Assembly: GCA_965658375.1 (NCBI GenBank)
Contig: CBFHSD010000083.1
Location: forward strand, 1 to 7,003
Length of the DNA stretch: 7,003 bases
Source: CBFHSD01 sp965658375
Lineage (GTDB): Bacteria; Bacteroidota; Bacteroidia; Flavobacteriales_G; Salibacteraceae
Direction of reading: 5' to 3'
The position numbers were made by a program, and so were the translations under genes. Below the pieces are notes generated by a model that made no database searches, was not told the DNA's origin, and saw only the letters and a program-made list of their open reading frames with translations. The first letter of the stretch is position 1. Each line of letters opens with the position of its first letter. Of this stretch, positions 1 to 5,837 are shown in pieces.

Positions 1-70
1 TTTGTAATATATCCGTAACAGCAATTCCACACCTTTTGGTTCCATAATCTATAGCTAGCAGCCTTTTCAT
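1..70 (-). CDS. ruvX: Putative Holliday junction resolvase / pre-16S rRNA nuclease RuvX (YqgF), N-terminal fragment
   Basis: Only the first 23 codons lie in the window; the gene runs off the left edge. The ATG is at 68-70 on the minus strand, and the reading begins MKRLLAIDYGTKRCGIAVTD. The pattern hydrophobic-AIDYGTKRxGIAVTD is the first beta-strand and nucleotide/metal-binding turn of the YqgF/RuvX RNase H-like fold, and the Asp of IDYG is the first conserved acidic residue. In the family this protein is linked to processing of the 16S rRNA 5' end and, by homology, to Holliday junction resolution, in the cytoplasm. It is divergent from dapD with an 85-bp gap. The identification rests on a short but highly characteristic N-terminus; function beyond that cannot be checked here. 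Confidence 0.82.
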   Translation of the reverse strand, partial: MKRLLAIDYGTKRCGIAVTDILQ

Positions 71-128
71 GGTGTAAAAGTAGAATATCAGGATGTATGA
101 GAAGCCTTTTCCTTTTGTTTAATCCATC

Positions 129-136
129 TATTTTTG
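129..136 (+). promoter_or_regulatory. Candidate -7 promoter box for dapD (TATTTTTG)
   Basis: TATTTTTG matches the Bacteroidota primary-sigma -7 consensus TAnnTTTG exactly. It ends 19 bases before the dapD ATG, which would give a leader of about 15 bases. A clear -33 TTG at the usual spacing is not seen; a T-rich stretch at 107-110 is the nearest candidate. The leader contains AGAAAGG (147-153), a weak purine-rich ribosome-binding stretch just before the ATG. The match is by eye only. Confidence 0.5.
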
Positions 137-155
137 CCGCCTAAATAGAAAGGTC

Positions 156-962
156 ATGCAAGAGATAATAGAAAGCGCTTGGGAAAACCGTGAGTTGCTA
201 GAATTGAAAGAAACTCAGCAAGCGATAGAGCAAGCGATAGAGCAGATAGATGCAGGTAAGCTGCGTGTAGCAGAACCAACAGGAAATGGATGGAAAGTGA
301 ATGAATGGGTAAAGAAGGCGGTGGTGCTTTATTTTCCAATTCGTAAAATGGAAACCATAGAAGTAGGGCCTTTTGAATTTCATGATAAAATGAAATTAAA
401 GACAGATTATGCTGCTAAGGGAGTGCGCGTAGTACCGCATGCAGTAGCGCGCTATGGTGCATACATTTCATCTAACGTGATAATGATGCCATCTTATGTG
501 AATATTGGCGCTTATGTAGATTCTGGTACCATGGTAGACACTTGGGCTACGGTTGGCTCTTGCGCTCAAATTGGAAAGAATGTTCATCTTTCTGGAGGTG
601 TTGGAATAGGTGGTGTTTTAGAACCCCTTCAAGCAGCACCGGTGATTATTGAAGACAATGCCTTTATTGGATCACGATGTATTGTGGTAGAAGGTGTGCA
701 TGTGAAGAAGGAGGCCGTGTTAGGTGCCAATGTGGTTCTAACGAAGTCTACAAAAATTATTGATGTTACGGGAAGTGAACCTGTTGAGTATAGAGGCGAA
801 GTGCCTGAACGTTCTGTGGTTATTCCAGGCACTATGCCCAAAACATTTAAGGCGGGAACTTACCAAGTGCCTTGTGCTTTGATTATTGGTAAAAGAAAGC
901 CAAGTACTGATTTAAAGACTTCATTAAACGATGCATTAAGAGAACATAACGTAGCTGTTTAA
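156..962 (+). CDS. dapD: 2,3,4,5-tetrahydropyridine-2,6-dicarboxylate N-succinyltransferase (DapD)
   Basis: DapD transfers succinyl from succinyl-CoA to tetrahydrodipicolinate, the committed step of the succinylase branch to meso-diaminopimelate and lysine, in the cytoplasm. The 268-residue length is normal for the family. Residues 1-95 form the helical N-terminal domain, with RVAEPTGNGWKVNEWVKKAV at about 37-56. The central left-handed parallel beta-helix covers about 100-205 and includes the strongly conserved GTMVDTWATVGSCAQIG (124-140) and KNVHLSGGVGIGGVLEP (141-157). The C-terminal part ends in KTSLNDALREHNVAV, typical of Bacteroidota DapD. The ATG at 156 is preceded by a purine-rich stretch and a good -7 box. 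The gene is monocistronic in this window, divergent from ruvX and closed by the hairpin at 976-1021. A 12-bp tandem repeat at 219-242 encodes QAIE twice and does not appear to lengthen the protein relative to homologues as I remember them. Confidence 0.97.
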   Translation: MQEIIESAWENRELLELKETQQAIEQAIEQIDAGKLRVAEPTGNGWKVNEWVKKAVVLYFPIRKMETIEVGPFEFHDKMKLKTDYAAKGVRVVPHAVARYGAYISSNVIMMPSYVNIGAYVDSGTMVDTWATVGSCAQIGKNVHLSGGVGIGGVLEPLQAAPVIIEDNAFIGSRCIVVEGVHVKKEAVLGANVVLTKSTKIIDVTGSEPVEYRGEVPERSVVIPGTMPKTFKAGTYQVPCALIIGKRKPSTDLKTSLNDALREHNVAV

Positions 963-975
963 TTTGTAATAAAAG

Positions 976-1021
976 AACATAAAAAAAGCGTCTCGAATAC
1001 TCGAGACGCTTTTTTTATGTT
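976..1021. terminator. Bidirectional Rho-independent terminator between dapD and the repeat-protein gene
   Basis: A perfect inverted repeat has arms at 976-996 and 1001-1021 (21 bp each) around the tetraloop ATAC. The inner arm is the GC-rich GCGTCTCGA paired with TCGAGACGC. It is flanked on both sides by a seven-base A/T run, so each strand presents a stem followed by a U tract. It starts 13 bases after the dapD stop and ends 12 bases before the stop of the convergent gene, the expected place for a terminator shared by two convergent genes. Confidence 0.94.
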
Positions 1022-1033
1022 TGAATACCTTGT

Positions 1034-2761
1034 TTATTCTCTTCCAACGAAGAATTCAAAAGTCTCTTCAGCTTTGTTTCCTAATTTGTCTTTAGTTGTA
1101 ACAACAACGCTGTACTTCTGATTTTTTCTGAATTTACTCATTTCAGAAATATCTAATGTCTGAGGACTTGAGTAGAGTGTTTCAGGTCCACCGTCAATAG
1201 AATACATAATAGCTTCTGTACCAGTGTGCTTATCTGTTGCCCCTATGTACATACGCACGTAGTTTGGATACACTTTGAGTCCGTTTCTCGTTCCAATAGG
1301 CTCAATACTGAAGTTTACAAAAATGTCTGGAGGAGTGTTGTCTACAAAACATTTGCTTTGCTTGTCTTGCTCCTTGTTATTCACGTTATCTGTTGCATTG
1401 AAATCAATAGTGTAGTACCCTTCAGAAGGAAGAGTGAACTCGCTATATGCTTTCATTCCTGCACCATTTACAGAGTACATCGTGTTTTGAACACCAGATT
1501 CTCTGTCTCTTGATTTCAATGTAATTTTCGTGTTGCTTGTTACAAATAACGTATCACGATCAAAGAATTGTGGTTTTCCGTAAGTAATTCCCGTTTCAGG
1601 AGCTCTGTTGTCCATAAATACTGTTTGGTATTTATTAGGAGCCAGATTCTCTACATTATCGGTAGCATCATACTTGAAAGAGTGAACACCTAACTTATCA
1701 GGAATAGGAAAGTCGGAACCGTAATCTGCTCTTTCTCCACCATCAATACGGTAATAGATTTTGTGAACACCTGACTTGTTGTCTGTAGCGGTCAAGTTCA
1801 TCTTGGTTCTTGGAGAAACATACATGTAGTTTCCTTTGTGTTGGTCTCCAACAATTTTTAAAGTAACAACAGGTGGAATTTTATCTAAGTAAAAATTAAA
1901 GCTGCTTTTTGTCGCTTCATTTTTCACATTGTCAATGGCGTAATAGTGCAAAGTGTGCTCTCCATCTGCCAATTGGCTTACTCGAATATTTGGTGAGTAA
2001 GATTTATTACTTCCATCATCAAACGAATACAATACCGAACGAACTCCTGAAAGGTTGTCGCTTGTAGTTAGCTTAAATGAAGTGCTAGGTGCAATGATGT
2101 TACTGTTGTGAACAATTCCTTCAATAGCATGGCTAGAAGAAGGTGGAGTTAAGTCAACAGTAAACGCGTTGCTTTTGGTCTTTTCTGTGTTCCCAACAAA
2201 ATCTGCTGAGTAATAGTATAAGGTTTGTGCACCTTCTTTGCTTGCAGAAACGCTTGAGCCGTATTTTGAGTATGCTCCGTTGAGTGCATATTGTGTTTCC
2301 ATTACTCCAGAAACTGCATCTGTTGAAGACAAAGAAAAAGATAAGTTCTTCCCAAAATAGGTTGTACCGCCTTTTACATATTTAGGAGCACCGTCAAATC
2401 TTAACGTTGTTCTTGGAGACATCCCATCAGCATACATTTCCATTAAAACTTCCCTTTGGGGAGAAACCGCATTACCTGTATTCGGATCAACAGCGTATCT
2501 GCTTCTGATGTAATTTACTCCTTCAGTATCTAAATACATTGGGTTCGCATCTTCAGGGTGTTGTTTGCTTTTCAATGCATAATCCTCACCATCTGGAGAA
2601 ACCGAGAACTTGAGGTATACAGGTAAAGATTTCTGCACGTAGTAGTTCCCATCTGCCGTGTATACACGGTTTTCATAGGTTGGTTTTGTTGGCTCTTGAG
2701 CATTTGATGTAAATGCTGCTAAGCTCAAAATGACGCTTGTAAAAAGAGATATTTTTTTCAT
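1034..2761 (-). CDS. Secreted protein with five OmpL47-type (Ig-like) repeats
   Basis: I recognise the repeat type but not a specific function. The protein is 575 residues from ATG 2761. Residues 1-21 (MKKISLFTSVILSLAAFTSNA) form a Sec signal peptide with cleavage expected before Gln22. No Cys follows, so it is not a lipoprotein. Residues 22-115 form a unique N-terminal region. From about 118 to the end there are five repeats of about 90 residues. Each has a (T/S)DxxSGV-like turn (147, 234, 326, 418; variant TDKHTG at 509), a YSxDGG-like strand, and a YxAxDNVxN-like strand (273, 364, 454). Boundaries are marked by DLTPP, DKIPP, DNRAP and DNTPP (203, 293, 384, 474). This resembles the OmpL47-type domain and related surface Ig-like modules, so an envelope-exposed structural or binding role is inferred. 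No type IX secretion sorting domain is visible; repeat five runs to the C-terminus. The frame stays open to GTG 2806, but that start overlaps a candidate -7 box and would put 15 residues before the signal peptide, so the internal ATG is preferred. Confidence 0.85.
   Translation of the reverse strand: MKKISLFTSVILSLAAFTSNAQEPTKPTYENRVYTADGNYYVQKSLPVYLKFSVSPDGEDYALKSKQHPEDANPMYLDTEGVNYIRSRYAVDPNTGNAVSPQREVLMEMYADGMSPRTTLRFDGAPKYVKGGTTYFGKNLSFSLSSTDAVSGVMETQYALNGAYSKYGSSVSASKEGAQTLYYYSADFVGNTEKTKSNAFTVDLTPPSSSHAIEGIVHNSNIIAPSTSFKLTTSDNLSGVRSVLYSFDDGSNKSYSPNIRVSQLADGEHTLHYYAIDNVKNEATKSSFNFYLDKIPPVVTLKIVGDQHKGNYMYVSPRTKMNLTATDNKSGVHKIYYRIDGGERADYGSDFPIPDKLGVHSFKYDATDNVENLAPNKYQTVFMDNRAPETGITYGKPQFFDRDTLFVTSNTKITLKSRDRESGVQNTMYSVNGAGMKAYSEFTLPSEGYYTIDFNATDNVNNKEQDKQSKCFVDNTPPDIFVNFSIEPIGTRNGLKVYPNYVRMYIGATDKHTGTEAIMYSIDGGPETLYSSPQTLDISEMSKFRKNQKYSVVVTTKDKLGNKAEETFEFFVGRE
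1037..2410 (-). repeat. Five tandem ~90-residue protein repeats (OmpL47-like)
   Basis: This is the coding stretch for residues about 118-575 of the repeat protein. The Pro-containing boundaries fall at residues 207, 297, 388 and 478, and the key Asp of the SGV turn at 148, 235, 327, 419 and 510, giving a period of 87-92 residues. The first repeat is the most divergent in its second half (YYYSADFVGN), and the last lacks the SGV motif and has KDKLGN in place of DNVxN. The copies are diverged at protein level, so this is an old domain duplication and not a recent DNA repeat. Confidence 0.82.
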
Positions 2762-2805
2762 CGCTGTAAAAGGAACAAGGTTGACATTCAATTTATAATT
2801 CGCCA

Positions 2806-2813
2806 CTAAAATA
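2806..2813 (-). promoter_or_regulatory. Candidate -7 promoter box for the repeat-protein gene (TATTTTAG)
   Basis: On the minus strand TATTTTAG differs from TAnnTTTG at one base. It ends 44 bases before the preferred ATG at 2761, giving a leader of about 40 bases. No clear -33 TTG is seen. Its position inside the 114-bp gap after the permease stop suggests the repeat-protein gene can be transcribed separately from the upstream three-gene unit. Confidence 0.33.
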
Positions 2814-2859
2814 GGACTTTCTACTAACTCGGTGTCTTGACCATTTCAAGTGAATATTA

Positions 2860-2874
2860 TGAATAATTTATTCA
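2860..2874. repeat. Short AT-rich palindrome after the permease stop
   Basis: TGAATAA-T-TTATTCA is a perfect inverted repeat with 7-base arms and a single central base. It lies one base beyond the stop codon of the permease gene and about 47 bases upstream of the candidate -7 box of the repeat-protein gene. It could be an operator half-site pair or a weak hairpin at the end of the permease transcript. It lacks GC pairs and a following U tract, so it is not a standard terminator. Confidence 0.4.
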
Positions 2875-2875
2875 A

Positions 2876-4114
2876 TTAAATTTTGCCTTTATAGATGAAG
2901 CCAAGCTCATCTATATTTTTTTTGATTTCTTCTTCATCAAAACCATAAGCCTCAACACTAACAGTGTTGTTTGACGGGTTGGCATCTACTGATTTAATAC
3001 CCTTTATAGCAGAAAGACTTTTTTCAACACTGGCTTTGCAGTGGTTGCAAGTCATACCTTCTATGTTTATTACTGTTTCCATTTGATTTGATGTTTTTTC
3101 TTGAGTTTTCGATTGTGATTTGATGAATCGTTTAAAGAAGCTATAAATGAGGAGGCCAGCGAGTATGAATGCGCTCACTTTATTGAGCAAATCCATGTGA
3201 GAATGCACATGAAGTGCGTCATTTGCTTGAAAAAGGAACCAGCTTGAAGGAAGGGCATAATCGATGAACATTCCTGTAAAAAGCGAACCTGCGATAATGG
3301 TAAATAGGTAACGGTAGAGGGTAGATTTGCCGAGGCTGTTGCCAATAACAGAAATGGTTCCCGCATTGGTAGCGGGTCCCGCCATTAAAAACACAAAAGC
3401 CGCACCGGGAGAAAGTCCCTTCATCATTAAAGCTACAGCAATCGGTACAGATCCTGTAGCACAGACATACATGGGTATTGATGCAATAATGATCAGAAAG
3501 GTATTGAGGATGGGATTGGTGAGTGATTGAGTAAAGAGGCTTTGAGGCACAAAAACAGTAATTAAGGCTGCCACAACCAACCCTACCATTAGCCATTTGG
3601 CGATGTCATCTAAGAATGTAATGAAGCCATATTTGAGGGCGGCAGTGAGTTTATTTCCTTCAATTTTTTCTTGTTCTTGAATGAGGTCTTTTGAAGCATC
3701 GGTTTCCCCTTTCTTGTTTTCTAACCAGCCACCAAATACCCCAGAAGCCAATGCCGCAATTGGTCTTATAATAGCAAAGGGCCAGCCTAAAAGGGCATAA
3801 GTAATGGCAATACTGTCTACACCGGTTTGAGGTGTTGAAATAAGAAAAGATACGGTTGCTCCTTTGGAAGCTCCATTTTTATTGAACGATATTCCTGTTG
3901 GAATCACGCCACAAGAACATAGTGGAAGTGGAATCCCAAGAATGGCAGCATTGATTACAGAACGTATGTTGTTTTTACCAAAGTACTTCTGAAGATTTTT
4001 TTGAGGCATATACACACGCATCAATCCGGCTAAAAGGAAACCTAGTAGTAAGAAAGGCGCCATTTCTGCAAAAAGATCCCAAAAGGCAAAGAGTATGTCT
4101 GTTACAAAGCTCAT
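2876..4114 (-). CDS. SO_0444-family Cu/Zn efflux permease with fused C-terminal heavy-metal-associated (HMA) domain
   Basis: This 412-residue inner-membrane protein matches the permease family formerly DUF318 and, within it, the SO_0444 copper/zinc efflux type. The evidence is IPLPLCSCGVIPTGISF at 61-77, with Cys66 and Cys68 as likely metal-handling residues. It is supported by MYVCATGSVPIAVALMMKG (215-233, Cys218) and AGPATNAGT (245-253). Hydrophobic segments lie at about 5-32, 52-75, 84-128, 170-190, 202-230, 236-258, 266-288 and 312-327. A charged loop lies at 131-160, and HVHSH (302-306) sits before the last membrane segment and could bind metal. Residues 331-345 are a polar linker. Residues 346-412 form a ferredoxin-like HMA domain with GMTCNHC (353-359), the CxxC metal site of copper chaperones and P-type ATPases. 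The start overlaps the thioesterase stop by ATGA, implying translational coupling. Metal export is inferred from family knowledge, and the substrate is not proven. No adjacent metal-responsive regulator is seen. Confidence 0.9.
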   Translation of the reverse strand: MSFVTDILFAFWDLFAEMAPFLLLGFLLAGLMRVYMPQKNLQKYFGKNNIRSVINAAILGIPLPLCSCGVIPTGISFNKNGASKGATVSFLISTPQTGVDSIAITYALLGWPFAIIRPIAALASGVFGGWLENKKGETDASKDLIQEQEKIEGNKLTAALKYGFITFLDDIAKWLMVGLVVAALITVFVPQSLFTQSLTNPILNTFLIIIASIPMYVCATGSVPIAVALMMKGLSPGAAFVFLMAGPATNAGTISVIGNSLGKSTLYRYLFTIIAGSLFTGMFIDYALPSSWFLFQANDALHVHSHMDLLNKVSAFILAGLLIYSFFKRFIKSQSKTQEKTSNQMETVINIEGMTCNHCKASVEKSLSAIKGIKSVDANPSNNTVSVEAYGFDEEEIKKNIDELGFIYKGKI

Positions 4115-4509
4115 TGTTTATTTAAATGCACATATTTTTCCTTTACAGATGCAGGTATCGGCACAGCATCTCCAGATTCATCTATTCTAACAAAAGTAAT
4201 TTCAGTGCTACAAACAGTTGTTTCTTCTTCAGAAATAACGTTGTGCTTCCTTGCTTCAATAGACAAGGTAATGCTGGTGTTTCCCATATGCTTTACTTTC
4301 CCGTAAATGCGAATAAGGAAACCAACTTTCACCGCTTTTCTAAAAACTACCTCATCAATTTTTACAGTCACCATGTTGGGAGAACGGCAAACTTTCGCGG
4401 CCATCGTTCCAGCAGATTCATCAATCCAGCTAAGCATATTGCCCCCAAACAAATTCCCGTGCACTCCCAAATCTTTCGTCATGCATATTTTCTGAGATAT
4501 AAACTCCAT
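4111..4509 (-). CDS. Acyl-CoA thioesterase, hotdog fold (YciA/ACOT-like)
   Basis: The protein is 132 residues, the usual length of a single-hotdog acyl-CoA thioesterase that hydrolyses acyl-CoA to free acid and CoA in the cytoplasm. The diagnostic segment is VHGNLFGGNMLSWIDESAG (16-34): GNxFGGxxLxWxDE carries the conserved Asn and Asp (Asn19 and Asp30) found at hotdog active sites. MVTVKIDEVVFRKAVKVG (46-63) and GNTSITLSIEAR (76-87) are the following conserved strands, and STEITFVRID (101-110) is the last. The ATG at 4507-4509 has an AAAGGA stretch directly before it. It lies 42 bases downstream of the DUF4494 gene and overlaps the permease by four bases, so it is the middle gene of a leftward unit. 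The preferred chain length of the acyl-CoA cannot be read from sequence. Its place beside a metal permease has no obvious biochemical reason. Confidence 0.92.
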   Translation of the reverse strand: MEFISQKICMTKDLGVHGNLFGGNMLSWIDESAGTMAAKVCRSPNMVTVKIDEVVFRKAVKVGFLIRIYGKVKHMGNTSITLSIEARKHNVISEEETTVCSTEITFVRIDESGDAVPIPASVKEKYVHLNKQ

Positions 4510-4551
4510 TCCTTTCTCTTTAAATGATAAGTAGTAAATCTGAAAATTGTT

Positions 4552-5025
4552 CTAGACTGCTTCCAATTCAGAAGCCTCATCTGGTTGATTTGAATCTCCA
4601 TCAAAATAAGGGAACACTTCCAGTATCGGAGATTCACTCACTGCGGGAACCTCATAATCACTTTGAGTTCCTCTCATGTGATTTTGCAAATTGTCGTAAG
4701 CTTCTCTTACATCATTGGCTTGCACCAAAGCATACATGTTGCTCTTTTTCTCTTTGCCAGAAGACTCGTCAATAGTTATGAGAGACACCTTGCATTTGAA
4801 CCAACGATCTCCTGTTTCATCAGGGAAAATTTCTGTGAGGTTCGAGCGCTTAATGTTCATGATGAAAAAGTCGCCAGAAACCATTTGTCCAATTTCCAAG
4901 TTGATTCTAGACTCTGCCTCTGTAAATGAAACAGCATCAAAAAGATACATGTCAGAAACAGGTTTTTCAACGCCTTGATTGTTGAGTTTTTGATATTTTA
5001 TTTTGACTTCGTACCAGTTATTCAT
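4552..5025 (-). CDS. DUF4494 domain-containing protein
   Basis: This 157-residue protein matches the DUF4494 family, which I know from Bacteroidota and which has no established function. Recognisable features are NNWYEVKIKYQKL at the N-terminus and LFDAVSFTEAESRI (28-41). Next come SGDFFIMNIKRSNLTEIF (50-67), GDRWFKCKVSLITID (72-86), MYALVQANDVREAYDNL (97-113) and VPAVSESPILEVFPY (125-139). It is soluble, with no signal peptide or membrane segment. The two W(Y/F)xxK(V/I) strands followed by an AxxFxEAxxxI-like helix suggest two related alpha/beta halves, which is my inference. The last 18 residues are acidic (DGDSNQPDEASELEAV). The ATG is at 5023-5025, and the gene is first in the leftward unit with the thioesterase and permease. 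A one-mismatch -7-like box, TAATTTCG, lies on the minus strand at 5045-5052. Confidence 0.86.
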   Translation of the reverse strand: MNNWYEVKIKYQKLNNQGVEKPVSDMYLFDAVSFTEAESRINLEIGQMVSGDFFIMNIKRSNLTEIFPDETGDRWFKCKVSLITIDESSGKEKKSNMYALVQANDVREAYDNLQNHMRGTQSDYEVPAVSESPILEVFPYFDGDSNQPDEASELEAV

Positions 5026-5044
5026 TGCTTCAATTTTACAAACG

Positions 5045-5052
5045 CGAAATTA
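5045..5052 (-). promoter_or_regulatory. Weak candidate -7 box for the DUF4494-thioesterase-permease unit
   Basis: TAATTTCG on the minus strand is one base off TAnnTTTG and lies 19 bases before the DUF4494 ATG, the same distance as the better box before dapD. No -33 TTG is seen at the expected spacing. The region 5026-5105 must hold promoters for both divergent genes if the TSUP gene starts at 5106. No convincing plus-strand box was found there. Confidence 0.25.
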
Positions 5053-5105
5053 AAGGAAGACTTTACATAGGCGAGTTCTGGGTGATAAATTCCTATCATT
5101 GTTTG

Positions 5106-5837
5106 GTGTGGAAAACAAGCCTTCTTTTTTTCATTGTTGCCGTGCTTTATTCTTCAGTTGGTTTTGGAGGAGGGTCTAGTTATTTGGCCATTTTGTCGCT
5201 CTTATCACTTCCATTTATGGCCTTGAGAACCACTGCATTATTGTGTAATGTATTGGTGGTGAGCCAAAACATTTTCGTGAATCGTGCGCATTTTAACGCC
5301 TTACTAAAGCACTATTATCCATTGGTTCTCACCAGTATTCCTACGGCATTTATAGGCGGAATGATTCATCTTGAGAAGTCTAGTTATCTCGGTTTGTTAG
5401 GAGGAACCCTGGTCAGTACAGCGGTTTTAATGATCATTCAGCTGAAGACTAAAAAACCTGCACCTTTAAAACCATTGTCAAGAGTTTATTTCTTGATAAT
5501 CGGAAGTGGGGTTGGTTTTCTTTCTGGACTTGTTGGAATTGGAGGAGGTATTTTTCTTTCTCCAATTTTATTTCTCGGGAATTTTGAGGAGGCTAGCCGC
5601 ATTCGGGTCATTGCCAGCTTTTTTATTTTGGTCAACTCCCTTTCGGGTCTGTTAGGCTTGTGGATAGGCAATCAGTTTGTTTTTGATGTTGAGATTTTAC
5701 TTCCTCTATTAGGGGCAGTATTTATTGGGGGAATCGTAGGAAACCTGCTAGGTTCAAATCGCTTTCATCCCCAATTGGTCAAGGGGATAACGGCCTTGCT
5801 TATTCTGTATGCGGGCTTAAAGGTTCTATTTACTTAA
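5106..5837 (+). CDS. TauE/SafE-family (TSUP) membrane exporter
   Basis: From GTG 5106 the protein has 243 residues and about seven to eight hydrophobic segments. It carries the two internal repeats of the TauE/SafE family. The first has LYSSVGFGGGSSYLAIL at about 14-30, and the second has GFLSGLVGIGGGIFLSPILF at about 137-156. The family exports or moves small sulfur-containing or organic anions (sulfite, sulfoacetate, others) across the inner membrane; the substrate here is unknown. Start choice is uncertain. The first in-frame ATG lies past the first membrane segment and conserved motif, so the true start must be GTG or TTG. Candidates are TTG 5025, GTG 5082, TTG 5103 and GTG 5106. TTG 5025 would overlap the start codon of the divergent DUF4494 gene and add a polar tail, so a start just before WKTSLLFFIVA is preferred. 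Its TAA overlaps the stop of convergent moaA. Confidence 0.9.
   Translation: MWKTSLLFFIVAVLYSSVGFGGGSSYLAILSLLSLPFMALRTTALLCNVLVVSQNIFVNRAHFNALLKHYYPLVLTSIPTAFIGGMIHLEKSSYLGLLGGTLVSTAVLMIIQLKTKKPAPLKPLSRVYFLIIGSGVGFLSGLVGIGGGIFLSPILFLGNFEEASRIRVIASFFILVNSLSGLLGLWIGNQFVFDVEILLPLLGAVFIGGIVGNLLGSNRFHPQLVKGITALLILYAGLKVLFT

Noticed and set aside
217..244. Tandem 12-bp repeat CAAGCGATAGAG (about 2.3 copies) inside dapD
   Set aside because: It is in frame and encodes QAIEQAIE within the normal N-terminal helix. The protein is not longer than homologues as I recall them, so it is probably coincidental codon reuse and not a slippage expansion or functional repeat.
1034..1100. Possible type IX secretion C-terminal sorting domain in the repeat protein
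   Set aside because: The C-terminus is the final strand of repeat five (ETFEFFVGRE) with no separate sorting module or typical basic end motif.
2699..2761. Possible lipoprotein signal in the repeat protein
   Set aside because: The signal peptide ends SNA-Q with no cysteine near the cleavage site, so there is no lipobox.
2762..2806. Extended N-terminus of the repeat protein from GTG 2806
   Set aside because: It would place 15 residues ahead of a textbook MKK-type signal peptide and overlap the candidate promoter box.
3219..3596. 125-codon minus-strand open frame inside the permease gene
   Set aside because: It lies in another frame of a clearly coding gene, and its Cys- and Tyr-rich translation is a typical shifted-frame shadow.
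4126..4527. 133-codon plus-strand open frame opposite the thioesterase gene
   Set aside because: It is fully antisense to a well-supported conserved gene, its translation is rich in Asn, Phe, Arg and His without domain character, and it has no promoter or neighbour support.
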